A stretch of DNA of 64,000 bases, from positions 1 through 64,000 of the forward strand of contig NZ_JAQUCA010000013.1 of NCBI RefSeq assembly GCF_028686475.1. The letters are read 5' to 3'. Positions within the stretch are counted from its first letter, which is position 1, and each line of letters begins with the position of its first letter. Under the pieces are notes generated by a model that saw nothing but the letters and a program-made list of their open reading frames with translations, did no database searches and was not told the origin of the DNA. Origin of the DNA: Giesbergeria sp. GTDB taxonomy: Bacteria > Pseudomonadota > Gammaproteobacteria > Burkholderiales > Burkholderiaceae_C. The translations under genes and the position numbers were made by a program. Positions 1-8,043 of the stretch are shown here, in pieces.

Positions 1-150
1 ATCCGATGAATTTCACAACCTTGTCACTCATCTTTTTATACGAAAGTATAATTTAAATCTTTTATTTAGAAGTTAATAATTTTAAAAACAAAAAAAATTG
101 AAAACATTTGAAATTTTACCACCACCACCCAAGATTGCCCTTTATCCGCC
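1..150. other. AT-rich non-coding stretch at the window edge
   Basis: This stretch is strikingly AT-rich, with several A and T runs, unlike the GC-rich chromosome further on. No open reading frame is supported. The last bases just before 151 resemble the bases before the complete gspE start at 3922 (both have a CTTTATC block). The composition suggests that another foreign segment may end here, to the left of the duplicated gspE 5' end. That is inference, because the window begins inside it. Confidence 0.4.
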
Positions 151-410
151 ATGCCCGATACTTCTGATGCTGTAGCCGCCTCCTATTTCACGCCACACCA
201 TGCGGACGAACTTTGGGCCTTGGCCACCAACCCCCATCCTACGTTAGGGCAGGCGCGGCATTTGGGCGAGGCCCTGATTCAAGCCCAGGTGTTGGATGCC
301 AGCACCTTGGCCGAGAGCCTCAAGTTACAGCAAACCGAACGCGAACAGGGGCATGAGCGCCCTATCGGCCAAATTTTGGTCGAATACGGGCATGTAAGTA
401 CGGCGCAATT
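151..410 (+). repeat. duplicated 5' end of gspE (partial copy)
   Basis: These bases encode about 86 residues nearly identical to the N-terminus of the complete GspE-like ATPase at 3922 (for example LATNPHPTLGQARHLGEAL in both). There are scattered differences: A/T at LWALATN versus LWTLATN, and HE versus QQ before RPIGQILVEYG. Similarity stops abruptly around base 400-410, where the sequence passes in frame into unrelated, AT-richer DNA of the von Willebrand protein. The mismatches argue against a very recent duplication and fit an imported or older allele. The direct repeat brackets the cargo 411-3921. Confidence 0.85.
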
Positions 411-1323
411 TCTAGCTACCGCAGGAAGTGACTTTAATTTCGCGTATTATTCGCTACGACATTCAGTGGAAAACAACATAGGGAATCCGATGGCTTACGA
501 AACTCAAATTAGTCGAAACAGTCCAACTGCGTTCTTGTTCATCGTCGATCAATCAGGCTCCATGTCTGACAAGATGTCATCGGGCAAGACTAAAGCGGAG
601 TTCGTCGCCGATGCTCTGAACCGGACATTGTTAAACCTTGTGACCCGTTGTAGCAAATCGGAAGGTGTGAGAGACTACTTTGAAGTTGGTGTCATTGGGT
701 ATGGAGGGTCAAGTGTCTCAAACGGCTTCTCCGGTGTGCTAGGCACCAATCCAATCAATCCAATTTCGATGATCGAAAAAAACCCGGTGCGCGTTGAAGA
801 TCGTAAGCGCAAGATGGATGATGGCGCTGGCGGAATTATAGAAACCAACATCAAATTTCCTGTCTGGTTCGAACCCAAGGCTAGCGGTGGCACACCCATG
901 AGGGAGGCTTTGTCCAAAGCGGCAGAAGAGTTGGTCGCATGGTGTGATACACATCCCAACAGCTACCCACCCACCGTTTTACATGTCACTGACGGCGAAT
1001 CGACAGATGGTGATCCAGAGGAAATCGCCAAACACCTTGGAGCGATTCGAACAAACGATGGCGAGGTTCTCATTCTGAACATTCATGTCAGCACGCTTGG
1101 AACCGATCCCATCAGATTTCCATCTTCCGAGAATAGATTGCCTGATAGCTACGCCAATATGCTCTTCCGGATGTCCAGTCAATTTCCCCAGCACGTTTTA
1201 GGCTTCGCAAAAGAAAAAGGTTATGCCGTAGATGCTGAATCTCGTGGTTTTATGTTTAATGCCGACGCGGTGGAAATCGTTGACTTTTTCGATATAGGGA
1301 CTCGTGCCTCTCAGCTCCGTTGA
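151..1323 (+). CDS. von Willebrand factor A domain protein (TerY-like), in-frame behind a gspE N-terminal fragment
   Basis: The open frame runs from the duplicated gspE start. Residues 1-86 are GspE N-terminal sequence and about 114-390 are a vWA domain with a perfect metal-ion-dependent adhesion site DQSGSMSD (133-140) and a later HVTDGES. An internal ATG at 490 (MAYETQISR), with a GGG-rich stretch upstream, gives a 277-residue protein of ordinary TerY-like size. That is probably the ancestral start; the longer form would be a chimera made by the insertion. The gene overlaps or abuts the PP2C gene, and a kinase gene follows, matching the TerY-P triad (vWA, phosphatase, kinase) known from Ter-type stress and defence-associated systems. 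The actual target of the triad is not known from sequence. Confidence 0.8.
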   Translation: MPDTSDAVAASYFTPHHADELWALATNPHPTLGQARHLGEALIQAQVLDASTLAESLKLQQTEREQGHERPIGQILVEYGHVSTAQFLATAGSDFNFAYYSLRHSVENNIGNPMAYETQISRNSPTAFLFIVDQSGSMSDKMSSGKTKAEFVADALNRTLLNLVTRCSKSEGVRDYFEVGVIGYGGSSVSNGFSGVLGTNPINPISMIEKNPVRVEDRKRKMDDGAGGIIETNIKFPVWFEPKASGGTPMREALSKAAEELVAWCDTHPNSYPPTVLHVTDGESTDGDPEEIAKHLGAIRTNDGEVLILNIHVSTLGTDPIRFPSSENRLPDSYANMLFRMSSQFPQHVLGFAKEKGYAVDAESRGFMFNADAVEIVDFFDIGTRASQLR

Positions 1324-1331
1324 GCTCTCAT

Positions 1332-2051
1332 ATGAAAAAGGAATTTTCTGGCACCTGTCCAAAGGATCTCCAAGAGCCTGGTTTGAACGAAGACCAGTTT
1401 TGCTTTTCGGACGACGGTTTTCGGCTCGGTCTATGCGATGGTGCCAGCGAGTCCTACAACTCCCAGCTTTGGGCGAAGATCATTTCAGAAAAATTCGCGG
1501 CTGACCCTAATTTTGGTTCTAAGTGGATTATCGATGCTTTAAGCATATATATAGCCGCCCATGATTTCCCTAATATGTCTTGGTCGCAACAATCTTCCTA
1601 TGAGCGTGGAAGCTTTTCGACGCTACTCGGAATTGACTTCGATCCGGTACATCGAGTGGTGGACATATTAGCTATTGGAGATTGTTCGGCTTTACTCGTT
1701 GACGAAGGTCGATTTATCAAAGCCTGGCCAATTACAGACCCCGAGCGCTTCAAAGATCACCCCACACTACTCTCCACACTGGCGCAACACAACGCCTTCA
1801 TCGTAGAAACTGAATTTTGTGAAAAAACCTTTAAGAATATTCATTTGAAAGATTACGTCGATCCTCGGCTTTACTGTATGACCGATGCTTTGGGCGAGTG
1901 GGCTCTGCGGCATGCGTTAGCTTCCACTGATGGTTTGGAGAGACTTTCCTCATTGACGACAGAGCAAGAGCTTTGCGAGTTAGTGACCGAAGAGCGTTCC
2001 GCTAAACGCATGCGTGTGGACGACTCGACATTGATTATTCTTTCCTTCTGA
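1332..2051 (+). CDS. PP2C-family serine/threonine phosphatase of the TerY-P-like triad
   Basis: A protein of about 239 residues with PP2C features: NEDQF near the N-terminus, CDGASES where family members have DGxGG, GSFSTLLGI, AIGDCSALL, a TDALGEW segment and the C-terminal DDSTLIIL. The acidic residues of these motifs normally bind two Mn/Mg ions that activate water for phosphoester hydrolysis. The start at ATG 1332 is preferred over an upstream TTG at 1320 that overlaps the vWA stop. It is translationally close to both neighbours (vWA upstream, kinase 16 bases downstream). It presumably reverses phosphorylation by the adjacent kinase, which is inference from the triad architecture. Composition is lower in GC than the dmp region. 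Confidence 0.82.
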   Translation: MKKEFSGTCPKDLQEPGLNEDQFCFSDDGFRLGLCDGASESYNSQLWAKIISEKFAADPNFGSKWIIDALSIYIAAHDFPNMSWSQQSSYERGSFSTLLGIDFDPVHRVVDILAIGDCSALLVDEGRFIKAWPITDPERFKDHPTLLSTLAQHNAFIVETEFCEKTFKNIHLKDYVDPRLYCMTDALGEWALRHALASTDGLERLSSLTTEQELCELVTEERSAKRMRVDDSTLIILSF

Positions 2052-2067
2052 GGCTGGCCGATTAGCG

Positions 2068-3765
2068 ATGGCTTATCCGTCCCTTGAGCAATACAACCAA
2101 GCATTTCAGCTTCATGAAAGACTGCTCGCAGATCCCGAACTAAAAACTGGAACAATAGCTACGACAGGCTTGGGTCTGCCATTAGTCATCAGCGGTGGCT
2201 TCGCGTTGACCTACACGATAAATTCTGGGACTAAGAAATTCGCTGTTCGCTGCTTTCACAGAGAATCCAAGGCGCTGCAACAACGCTATTTTTCTATTTC
2301 CAAGCGAATTTCATCTCTGAATTCTCCATATTTTCTCGATTTCGAGTTTCAACCGCAAGGCATTAAGGTTGACGGTGTTGGCTACCCAATTGTGAAGATG
2401 ACTTGGGCCAAAGGAGAAACCCTTGGCGAGTTTCTTGAAGTCAACCGCTCAAACGCCTCTGCCTTATCAAAGCTGTCCAACTCCATTTACTCTTTAGCAG
2501 CCTTTTTGGAAAAGGAAAAAATTGCACACGGAGATTTACAAACAGGGAACTTAATGGTATCAGCTGGTGGCTCGGTAGTCCAGTTGATTGATTACGATGG
2601 CATGTATGTTGAAGAACTAAAAAATATTGGAAGTACAGAACTTGGCCATGCCAACTTCCAACATCCGCAACGTCAATCGACTAATCCATACGATCAAAAA
2701 ATCGACAGATTCTCGCTAATTTTGTTGGCAGTAACTCTTAAAGCATTGCGCCTCGATCCTAATCTGTGGAATAAAACAAAATCGGAAGTAGATGCAATTC
2801 TTTTCCGAGCCAATGACTTTATTGATCCTGAGTCATCCCAAACTTTCGCCCTTCTTTCTTCGAATCCGGCGATAGAAGTTGACATCAAAAATTTTGCTTC
2901 TATCTGCAAATCTCCAATAGAGAAGGTGCCAAGCCTTGCAGATTTTTTAAGTGGGAAGCAAACTCCAAACCAGGCAGTCACATTGACTGGATTGGACAAG
3001 CCCAACAATCGAAAGACAGGCTACATAAGCGCCTATGATGTGCTTTCTGCAATGGATTACCAAGCCTGCTTGCAACACGTCGGTGATAGGGTGGAGGTGA
3101 TAGGTAGAATTCTCGAAGTTAAAACAAATCACACCCGAAATGGAGACCCCTATGTTTTTATCAACTTCGGGGATTGGCGTGGCAGAATTTTCAAGGTATC
3201 TATTTGGTCTGAGGGGTTGGCTGCAATAAAGACACCACCAGACGAAACTTGGATAGGAAAATGGTTGAGTGTTGTCGGATTAATGGAGCCACCATACTCT
3301 AATCCAAAGTTCAAATACTCCCACTTGTCGATCAGTATAACGAGTTCCGGTCAAATGACATTCGTTGCTGAATCTGATGCCAAATGGCGTTTAGCTGGCT
3401 CCACCGCCAACATACCAAAATTTACAACATCCTCCAATCAAGAAGCCCTTGATCGTATCAAAGGAAGACCGGCGACATCTACTGTGCCTATTCGGCTCTC
3501 CCCTGCCCCTACACCACAACCAACACCACTGAAACCAACAGGTTCTTCAGCAAGTGCTGCAAATCGAGAAGCTATTGAAAAAATTCGTGCGGCAAATCAC
3601 CCAGCCTCACCGCCATCAAGTACTAAGCCCAGTAACACTCCGTACACGCCTCCACGACATTCTTCACCCCAATCATCGAATCAAGAGGCAAATACAGATC
3701 AACACAAGTTACCTGCAAGGGAAAAGGGTGTTGTAGAAAAAATATTTAATTGGCTTTTTGGATAG
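2068..3765 (+). CDS. protein kinase with C-terminal OB-fold-like region (TerY-P-like triad)
   Basis: The first ~280 residues form a eukaryote-like protein kinase fold. The catalytic loop is HGDLQTGN (154-161), with DYDG (175-178) in place of DFG, and the ATP-binding lobe is around 35-65 with FAVRCFHRES. Residues ~320-435 resemble an OB-fold nucleic-acid- or ligand-binding module (VEVIGRILEVK, then VFINFGDWRGRIFKVSIW). The tail (~450-550) is rich in Pro, Ser and Thr, is probably disordered, and ends in a hydrophobic NWLFG. It follows the PP2C gene by 16 bases and completes a vWA-phosphatase-kinase operon. Kinase activity is well supported by motifs. The role in stress or phage response is inference from related triads. 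Confidence 0.78.
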   Translation: MAYPSLEQYNQAFQLHERLLADPELKTGTIATTGLGLPLVISGGFALTYTINSGTKKFAVRCFHRESKALQQRYFSISKRISSLNSPYFLDFEFQPQGIKVDGVGYPIVKMTWAKGETLGEFLEVNRSNASALSKLSNSIYSLAAFLEKEKIAHGDLQTGNLMVSAGGSVVQLIDYDGMYVEELKNIGSTELGHANFQHPQRQSTNPYDQKIDRFSLILLAVTLKALRLDPNLWNKTKSEVDAILFRANDFIDPESSQTFALLSSNPAIEVDIKNFASICKSPIEKVPSLADFLSGKQTPNQAVTLTGLDKPNNRKTGYISAYDVLSAMDYQACLQHVGDRVEVIGRILEVKTNHTRNGDPYVFINFGDWRGRIFKVSIWSEGLAAIKTPPDETWIGKWLSVVGLMEPPYSNPKFKYSHLSISITSSGQMTFVAESDAKWRLAGSTANIPKFTTSSNQEALDRIKGRPATSTVPIRLSPAPTPQPTPLKPTGSSASAANREAIEKIRAANHPASPPSSTKPSNTPYTPPRHSSPQSSNQEANTDQHKLPAREKGVVEKIFNWLFG

Positions 3766-3921
3766 TGACAAAATTTTTTACCATCGATCCATAGAATATT
3801 TAAATCTTCCCCCGATTTTACGACTGGCATTGCCCATACCATCGCAACTATCGCCACCGACAGTAGCGATATGTATCTTTATCGTTTATACATTGGCAAA
3901 CCCTGGGTTGCTTTATCTTTG
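3766..3921. other. intergenic junction between cargo and resident gspE
   Basis: This is the AT-rich end of the cargo changing to GC-richer host sequence before the complete gspE start. An upstream in-frame ATG at 3871 exists, but the start shared with the partial copy is 3922, so this DNA is most likely 5' untranslated sequence. No convincing terminator for the kinase operon is visible. Confidence 0.4.
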
Positions 3922-5865
3922 ATGCCTGATACTTCTCATGTTGCAGCCACCTCCTATTTCACGCCGCACCATGCGGATGAACTATGGACTTTGGCCACCA
4001 ACCCCCATCCTACTTTAGGGCAGGCGCGGCATTTGGGCGAGGCCCTGATTCAAGCCCAGGTGTTGGATGCCAGCACCTTGGCCGAGAGCCTCAAGTTACA
4101 GCAAACCGAACGGGAGCAGGGGCAACAACGCCCTATCGGCCAAATTTTGGTCGAATACGGCCATGTCAGCGCGACCCAATTGCAAAAAGTGATTGCCTCT
4201 TGGTTGGGCACGCACTTGGTGGACCCAAGCCAAATCCACCCAGACCCCGTAGCGCTGGCACTGGTACCGCGCAACGTGGCCGAACGCGAAGCGGTGCTGC
4301 CGCTGTTGGCACGCGAAGATGCCTTGGTGGTGTTGGTGGCCGACTCTTCAGATCGCGCCCTGCTCGATGAGTTGCGTTTTTTAACCCAGCGCCGCCCGAT
4401 TGCCTTGCAGGCGGCCCCCGGCACGCTCATGCCCGCGATTGCCAACGCCTACCGCACCTACCCCACGGCCACCCCCAAAGCGGCTGTGGCGGCCACCACA
4501 GGCGAAGGGCGTGCCGCCACCACGGCCACACGGGCCAGCTCGCGCGAACTGCTGAGCAGCCTGTCAGGGGTTTTGGAGGAGGCCGATGCGGTCGAGACTG
4601 AGACCGTCAGTGAATCGGACAACACCTTGGTGCGCCTGATTAACACGGTGATTGAAGAGGCGATTGCCCACCGCGCTTCTGACATCCACATCGAAACCGA
4701 ACCAGCACCGCAAAACGTGCGTATTCGTTTGCGCGTCGATGGCCGCTTAATCAGCTATCTGGAGCTGCCCGCGCGCTTTCGCTACGCAATGGTGGCGCGC
4801 ATCAAAATCATGGCCAACATGGACATCTCGGAACACCGCAAACCCCAAGACGGCAAAATTGATTTTGCGCGCTTTGGTGGCTCGGCGCTGGAGTTGCGCG
4901 CGGTTACGGTACCGACGTCGCACGGCCTAGAAGATGTGGTGCTGCGCTTGCTGGCCAGTGCCAAGCCATTGCCGCTAGAACTGCTAGGCTTGGGCAAGGG
5001 CCAACTGGCGGTGCTGCGCGAGATGGTCAAAAAACCCTATGGCCTGCTGTTGGTGTGTGGCCCTACGGGCTGCGGTAAAACCACCACGCTGCATTCAGTA
5101 ATTCGTGACATCAACACCGAAGGGCGCAAAATCTGGACGGCGGAAGACCCGATAGAAATTAGCCAATCTGGCCTGCGCCAAGTGCAAATCAACCCGCGCA
5201 TTGGTTGGACATTTGCCGCCGCCATGCGTACTTTTTTGCGCGCCGACCCGGATGTCATCATGATTGGCGAAATGCGCGACGAAGAGACGGCGCGCATCGC
5301 GGTAGAAGCCTCTTTAACCGGGCATTTGGTGCTGTCCACCCTGCACACCAATTCGGCCCCCGAGAGCATTACCCGCTTGTTAGAAATGGGCCTAGACCCG
5401 TTTAATTTTTCAGATTCGCTGTTGGCCATTTTGGCGCAGCGGCTGGTGCGCCGCTTGTGCCCCGAATGCGCTACGCCACTGGTGCTGAGTGCAGAGCCGC
5501 TAGAGCGCTTGGCCGCGCAATACTTGGGCAGCGGCTCGCCACTGCAAAACACACCCGAGGCACGCATCCACCTGATTGAACGTTGGCACCAGCAGTATGG
5601 TTCGGCACACGGAGAGGTTAGGCTGTGGCGCGCGCAAGGCTGCAAGCAGTGCGACCAGCACGGCTACCGGGGGCGGCTGGGCCTGCATGAGCTAATGAGC
5701 AGCGACGATGTGGTGCGCCAGCATATCCGCCTGCGCGCCCCCGCTGTGGAAATTCGGCAGGCCGCTTTGTTGGCAGGGATGCGTACCCTGCGCCAAGATG
5801 GCATTGAAAAAGCGCTGCAAGGCTTGACCAGCATGACCGAGGTGCTGGCCGCCACCAACCAATAA
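3922..5865 (+). CDS. GspE/PilB-type secretion or pilus ATPase
   Basis: A 647-residue traffic ATPase of the type II secretion/type IV pilus family. An N-terminal MshEN-like region precedes a P-loop GPTGCGKTT (about residue 380), an Asp box and Walker B (VIMIGEMRDEETA, about 445) and a His box (LSTLHTNSAPES). A zinc-binding pair of CxxC motifs follows (LCPEC and CKQCDQHGYRGR). It would hydrolyse ATP at the inner membrane to drive pilin assembly or secretion. No other gsp or pil genes are present, so which machine it serves is undecided. The start at 3922 is chosen because the duplicated copy begins at the equivalent codon. Its 5' end is repeated at 151-410. Confidence 0.88.
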   Translation: MPDTSHVAATSYFTPHHADELWTLATNPHPTLGQARHLGEALIQAQVLDASTLAESLKLQQTEREQGQQRPIGQILVEYGHVSATQLQKVIASWLGTHLVDPSQIHPDPVALALVPRNVAEREAVLPLLAREDALVVLVADSSDRALLDELRFLTQRRPIALQAAPGTLMPAIANAYRTYPTATPKAAVAATTGEGRAATTATRASSRELLSSLSGVLEEADAVETETVSESDNTLVRLINTVIEEAIAHRASDIHIETEPAPQNVRIRLRVDGRLISYLELPARFRYAMVARIKIMANMDISEHRKPQDGKIDFARFGGSALELRAVTVPTSHGLEDVVLRLLASAKPLPLELLGLGKGQLAVLREMVKKPYGLLLVCGPTGCGKTTTLHSVIRDINTEGRKIWTAEDPIEISQSGLRQVQINPRIGWTFAAAMRTFLRADPDVIMIGEMRDEETARIAVEASLTGHLVLSTLHTNSAPESITRLLEMGLDPFNFSDSLLAILAQRLVRRLCPECATPLVLSAEPLERLAAQYLGSGSPLQNTPEARIHLIERWHQQYGSAHGEVRLWRAQGCKQCDQHGYRGRLGLHELMSSDDVVRQHIRLRAPAVEIRQAALLAGMRTLRQDGIEKALQGLTSMTEVLAATNQ

Positions 5866-5896
5866 GCAGCAAAGGCTGGCGGCAGATGTTGCTGGA

Positions 5897-6088
5897 TTAG
5901 CGACCCAAGTCTTTGGCACTGACTCCGGCAATGCCCCAGTTTTCTTTGGGCACATCCTGAATCCAGACGCGGATATTTTCTTTGGGCGCGCCCACGGCTT
6001 CGTTCAGGGCTTGGGTGACTTTTTCAATCACGGCGCGTTTTTGTTCTTCGGTACGGCCTTCAATCATGTAAATCTGGGCAAAGGGCAT
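5897..6088 (-). CDS. dmpI: 4-oxalocrotonate tautomerase
   Basis: A 63-residue enzyme of the 4-OT family. After Met removal the N-terminal Pro (MPFAQIYMIEGR) would be the general base. Conserved Arg residues occur in EGRTEEQKR and further along. It converts 2-hydroxymuconate to 2-oxalocrotonate in the oxidative branch of meta-cleavage. It is the last gene of the lower pathway, tail-to-tail with gspE, and is separated from dmpH by about 100 bases holding an apparent terminator, so its supply may depend on read-through. Length and context fit XylH/DmpI. Confidence 0.93.
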   Translation of the reverse strand: MPFAQIYMIEGRTEEQKRAVIEKVTQALNEAVGAPKENIRVWIQDVPKENWGIAGVSAKDLGR

Positions 6089-6120
6089 GGGAATTTCTCC
6101 AAATCAGGGCAAAACATAGG

Positions 6121-6156
6121 AATAAAAAACGGGGCCAACGCAGTGCGCGGCCCCGT
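6121..6156 (-). terminator. intrinsic terminator-like hairpin between dmpH and dmpI
   Basis: Perfect 8-bp arms ACGGGGCC (6129-6136) and GGCCCCGT (6149-6156) enclose a 12-base loop. Read on the minus strand, the stem is followed directly by a T-rich run (complement of AATAAAAAA at 6121-6129). This is the classic shape of a Rho-independent terminator, placed before the final gene dmpI. Confidence 0.75.
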
Positions 6157-6192
6157 CAAACGGCTGCTAAAGCCGCTGGATACGCGCAGACC

Positions 6193-6981
6193 TTAGACGA
6201 AGCGCACCGAGACGCTGCCCAAGTCTTGAATCCGCAGGGTCACATTGTCACCGGCTTGCACCGGCACGGCTTCGGTGATGCCGCCCGACAAAATCAGGCT
6301 ACCAGCAGGCAAGGATTGACCCCGACGGCCCAAGTGGTTGACCAACATGGCCACAGCAGCGGCGGGATGGCCCAACACGGCGGCACCAGCGCCCAAGGCT
6401 ACTGGCTCGCCGTTCTTTTCTAGCACTACGCCCAAGGTACGCAAATCAACGTCACGCGCCGAGGCAATGCGGCCACCGACAATGAAGCGCGAGGCCGAAG
6501 TGTTATCGGCAATCACGCTCTTCAAGTCAAACTTGAAATCGCGGTAACGGCTGTCAATCACTTCAATGCCGGGCAGCACCACATCACAAGCCGCCAGCAC
6601 CGCGCCAATATGGCAGCCGGGGCCTTTGAGTTCGGTGCGGGTGATGAAGCAGATTTCTGGCTCGACCTTGGGGTGAATCAGCTCGCTCACCTTGACTTCG
6701 CCGCCTTCAGGCACGACGTATTCGTCCACCAAGAAGCCAAACACCGGGTCCGTTACGCCCATTTGCTTCATTTTGGCGTGCGAGGTCAAACCGGCTTTGT
6801 AGCCGACCACGCGCGCACCCTTGCCCAGCTTGCTGGCCAAAATGCGGTCTTGGATGGCGTAGGCATCGTCCCAATCCATTTCTGGGTGGGCTTCGGTGAT
6901 TTTCAGGGTATCTTGGGCCTGCAACTGGCAGTTTTCCAAGTGCTGGGCCAGTTGGTCTAGCGTGGATGCGTTCAATGCCAT
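6193..6981 (-). CDS. dmpH: 4-oxalocrotonate decarboxylase
   Basis: A 262-residue member of the hydratase/decarboxylase family (FAA hydrolase-like fold), paralogous to the DmpE at 8975. Family features include GYKAGLTSHAKM, HPKVEPEICF with metal-binding Glu residues, and EVIDSRYRDFKF. It decarboxylates 2-oxalocrotonate to 2-oxopent-4-enoate and works as a complex with the hydratase. Assignment as decarboxylase rather than hydratase rests on position next to dmpI and on its divergence from the other paralogue. It lies 9 bases after dmpG, in the same operon. Confidence 0.85.
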   Translation of the reverse strand: MALNASTLDQLAQHLENCQLQAQDTLKITEAHPEMDWDDAYAIQDRILASKLGKGARVVGYKAGLTSHAKMKQMGVTDPVFGFLVDEYVVPEGGEVKVSELIHPKVEPEICFITRTELKGPGCHIGAVLAACDVVLPGIEVIDSRYRDFKFDLKSVIADNTSASRFIVGGRIASARDVDLRTLGVVLEKNGEPVALGAGAAVLGHPAAAVAMLVNHLGRRGQSLPAGSLILSGGITEAVPVQAGDNVTLRIQDLGSVSVRFV

Positions 6982-6990
6982 GTTAATTCC

Positions 6991-8031
6991 TTAGGAAACT
7001 TTCAAACCACGCGCCTTGGCCAAGGTCAGGGCGGTGTCTTCAATCATGTCTTCTTGACCACCCACCATGCCACGGCGGCCCATTTCGACCAAAATCTCGC
7101 GCGCCGAGATGCCGTACTTGACAGCCGCGCGCTTGGCAAACAGCAAGAACGAGCCATACACACCGGCGTAACCCAGCGTCAGGGCATCGCGGTCAATGCG
7201 GATGGGGAAGTCCATGATGGGGAACACCAAATCTTCGGCCACGTCTTGGATTTTGAACACATCCACGCCGGTTTCAATGCCCATCAGGTCGCACACGGCT
7301 ACCAGCACTTCCATCGGGGTGTTGCCCGCGCCAGCGCCCAAACCAGCGGCAGCGGCGTCGATGCGGGTGGCACCGACTTCAATCGCGGCCAAGCTGTTGG
7401 CCACGCCCATTGCCAAATTGTGGTGGCCGTGGAAGCCCAATTCGGTTTCAGGCTTCAGCGCGGCACGCACGGCGCTCAGGCGCTCTTTCACGCCGTCGGG
7501 CAGCAGGTGGCCAGCCGAGTCAGTGACGTAGATACAGTTGGCGCCGTAGCCTTCCATCAGCTTGGCTTGCTTGACCAAGCCTTCAGCGCTGTTCATGTGC
7601 GCCATCATCAAGAAGCCCACGGTGTCCATGCCCATTTTGCGCGCCAAGGTGATGTGCTGTTCAGACACATCGGCCTCGGTGCAGTGGGTAGCCACGCGGA
7701 TGGTGGAAACGCCCAGCTCGTGCGCCATTTTCAGGTGGTCCACCGTGCCAATGCCGGGCAGCAGCAGCGCCGAGATTTTGGCTTGCTTCATCAGCGGCAC
7801 TACGGTGCCCAGGTATTCTTCGTCGGTGTGCGCTGGGAAGCCGTAGTTGACGGAAGAACCGCCCAAGCCGTCGCCGTGGGTGACTTCAATCAGCGGAATG
7901 CCAGCGTCGTCCAAGCCGGTGGCGATGGACTTCATTTGCTCCAGCGACATCAGGTGGCGCTTGGGGTGCATACCGTCGCGCAGGGTCATGTCGTGCAGAC
8001 GGACTTTTTTGCCTTTGAGGGAACTGCTCAT
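6991..8031 (-). CDS. dmpG: 4-hydroxy-2-oxovalerate aldolase
   Basis: A 346-residue class II pyruvate aldolase with an HMG-CoA lyase-like TIM barrel. The N-terminal [15 protein letters not shown] carries the metal/catalytic Arg-Asp motif, and [11 protein letters not shown] supplies metal-binding His residues. It splits 4-hydroxy-2-oxovalerate into pyruvate and acetaldehyde, and channels the acetaldehyde to its partner DmpF, whose gene is 12 bases upstream. Length matches the family (about 345). It is a standard member of the meta-cleavage operon. Confidence 0.95.
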   Translation of the reverse strand: MSSSLKGKKVRLHDMTLRDGMHPKRHLMSLEQMKSIATGLDDAGIPLIEVTHGDGLGGSSVNYGFPAHTDEEYLGTVVPLMKQAKISALLLPGIGTVDHLKMAHELGVSTIRVATHCTEADVSEQHITLARKMGMDTVGFLMMAHMNSAEGLVKQAKLMEGYGANCIYVTDSAGHLLPDGVKERLSAVRAALKPETELGFHGHHNLAMGVANSLAAIEVGATRIDAAAAGLGAGAGNTPMEVLVAVCDLMGIETGVDVFKIQDVAEDLVFPIMDFPIRIDRDALTLGYAGVYGSFLLFAKRAAVKYGISAREILVEMGRRGMVGGQEDMIEDTALTLAKARGLKVS

Positions 8032-8043
8032 CTTGGTATCTCC

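Noticed and set aside
3871-3921. A 17-codon N-terminal extension of the GspE-like ATPase
   Set aside because: The partial copy at 151 starts at the codon equivalent to 3922, and the extension lies in AT-rich junction DNA.
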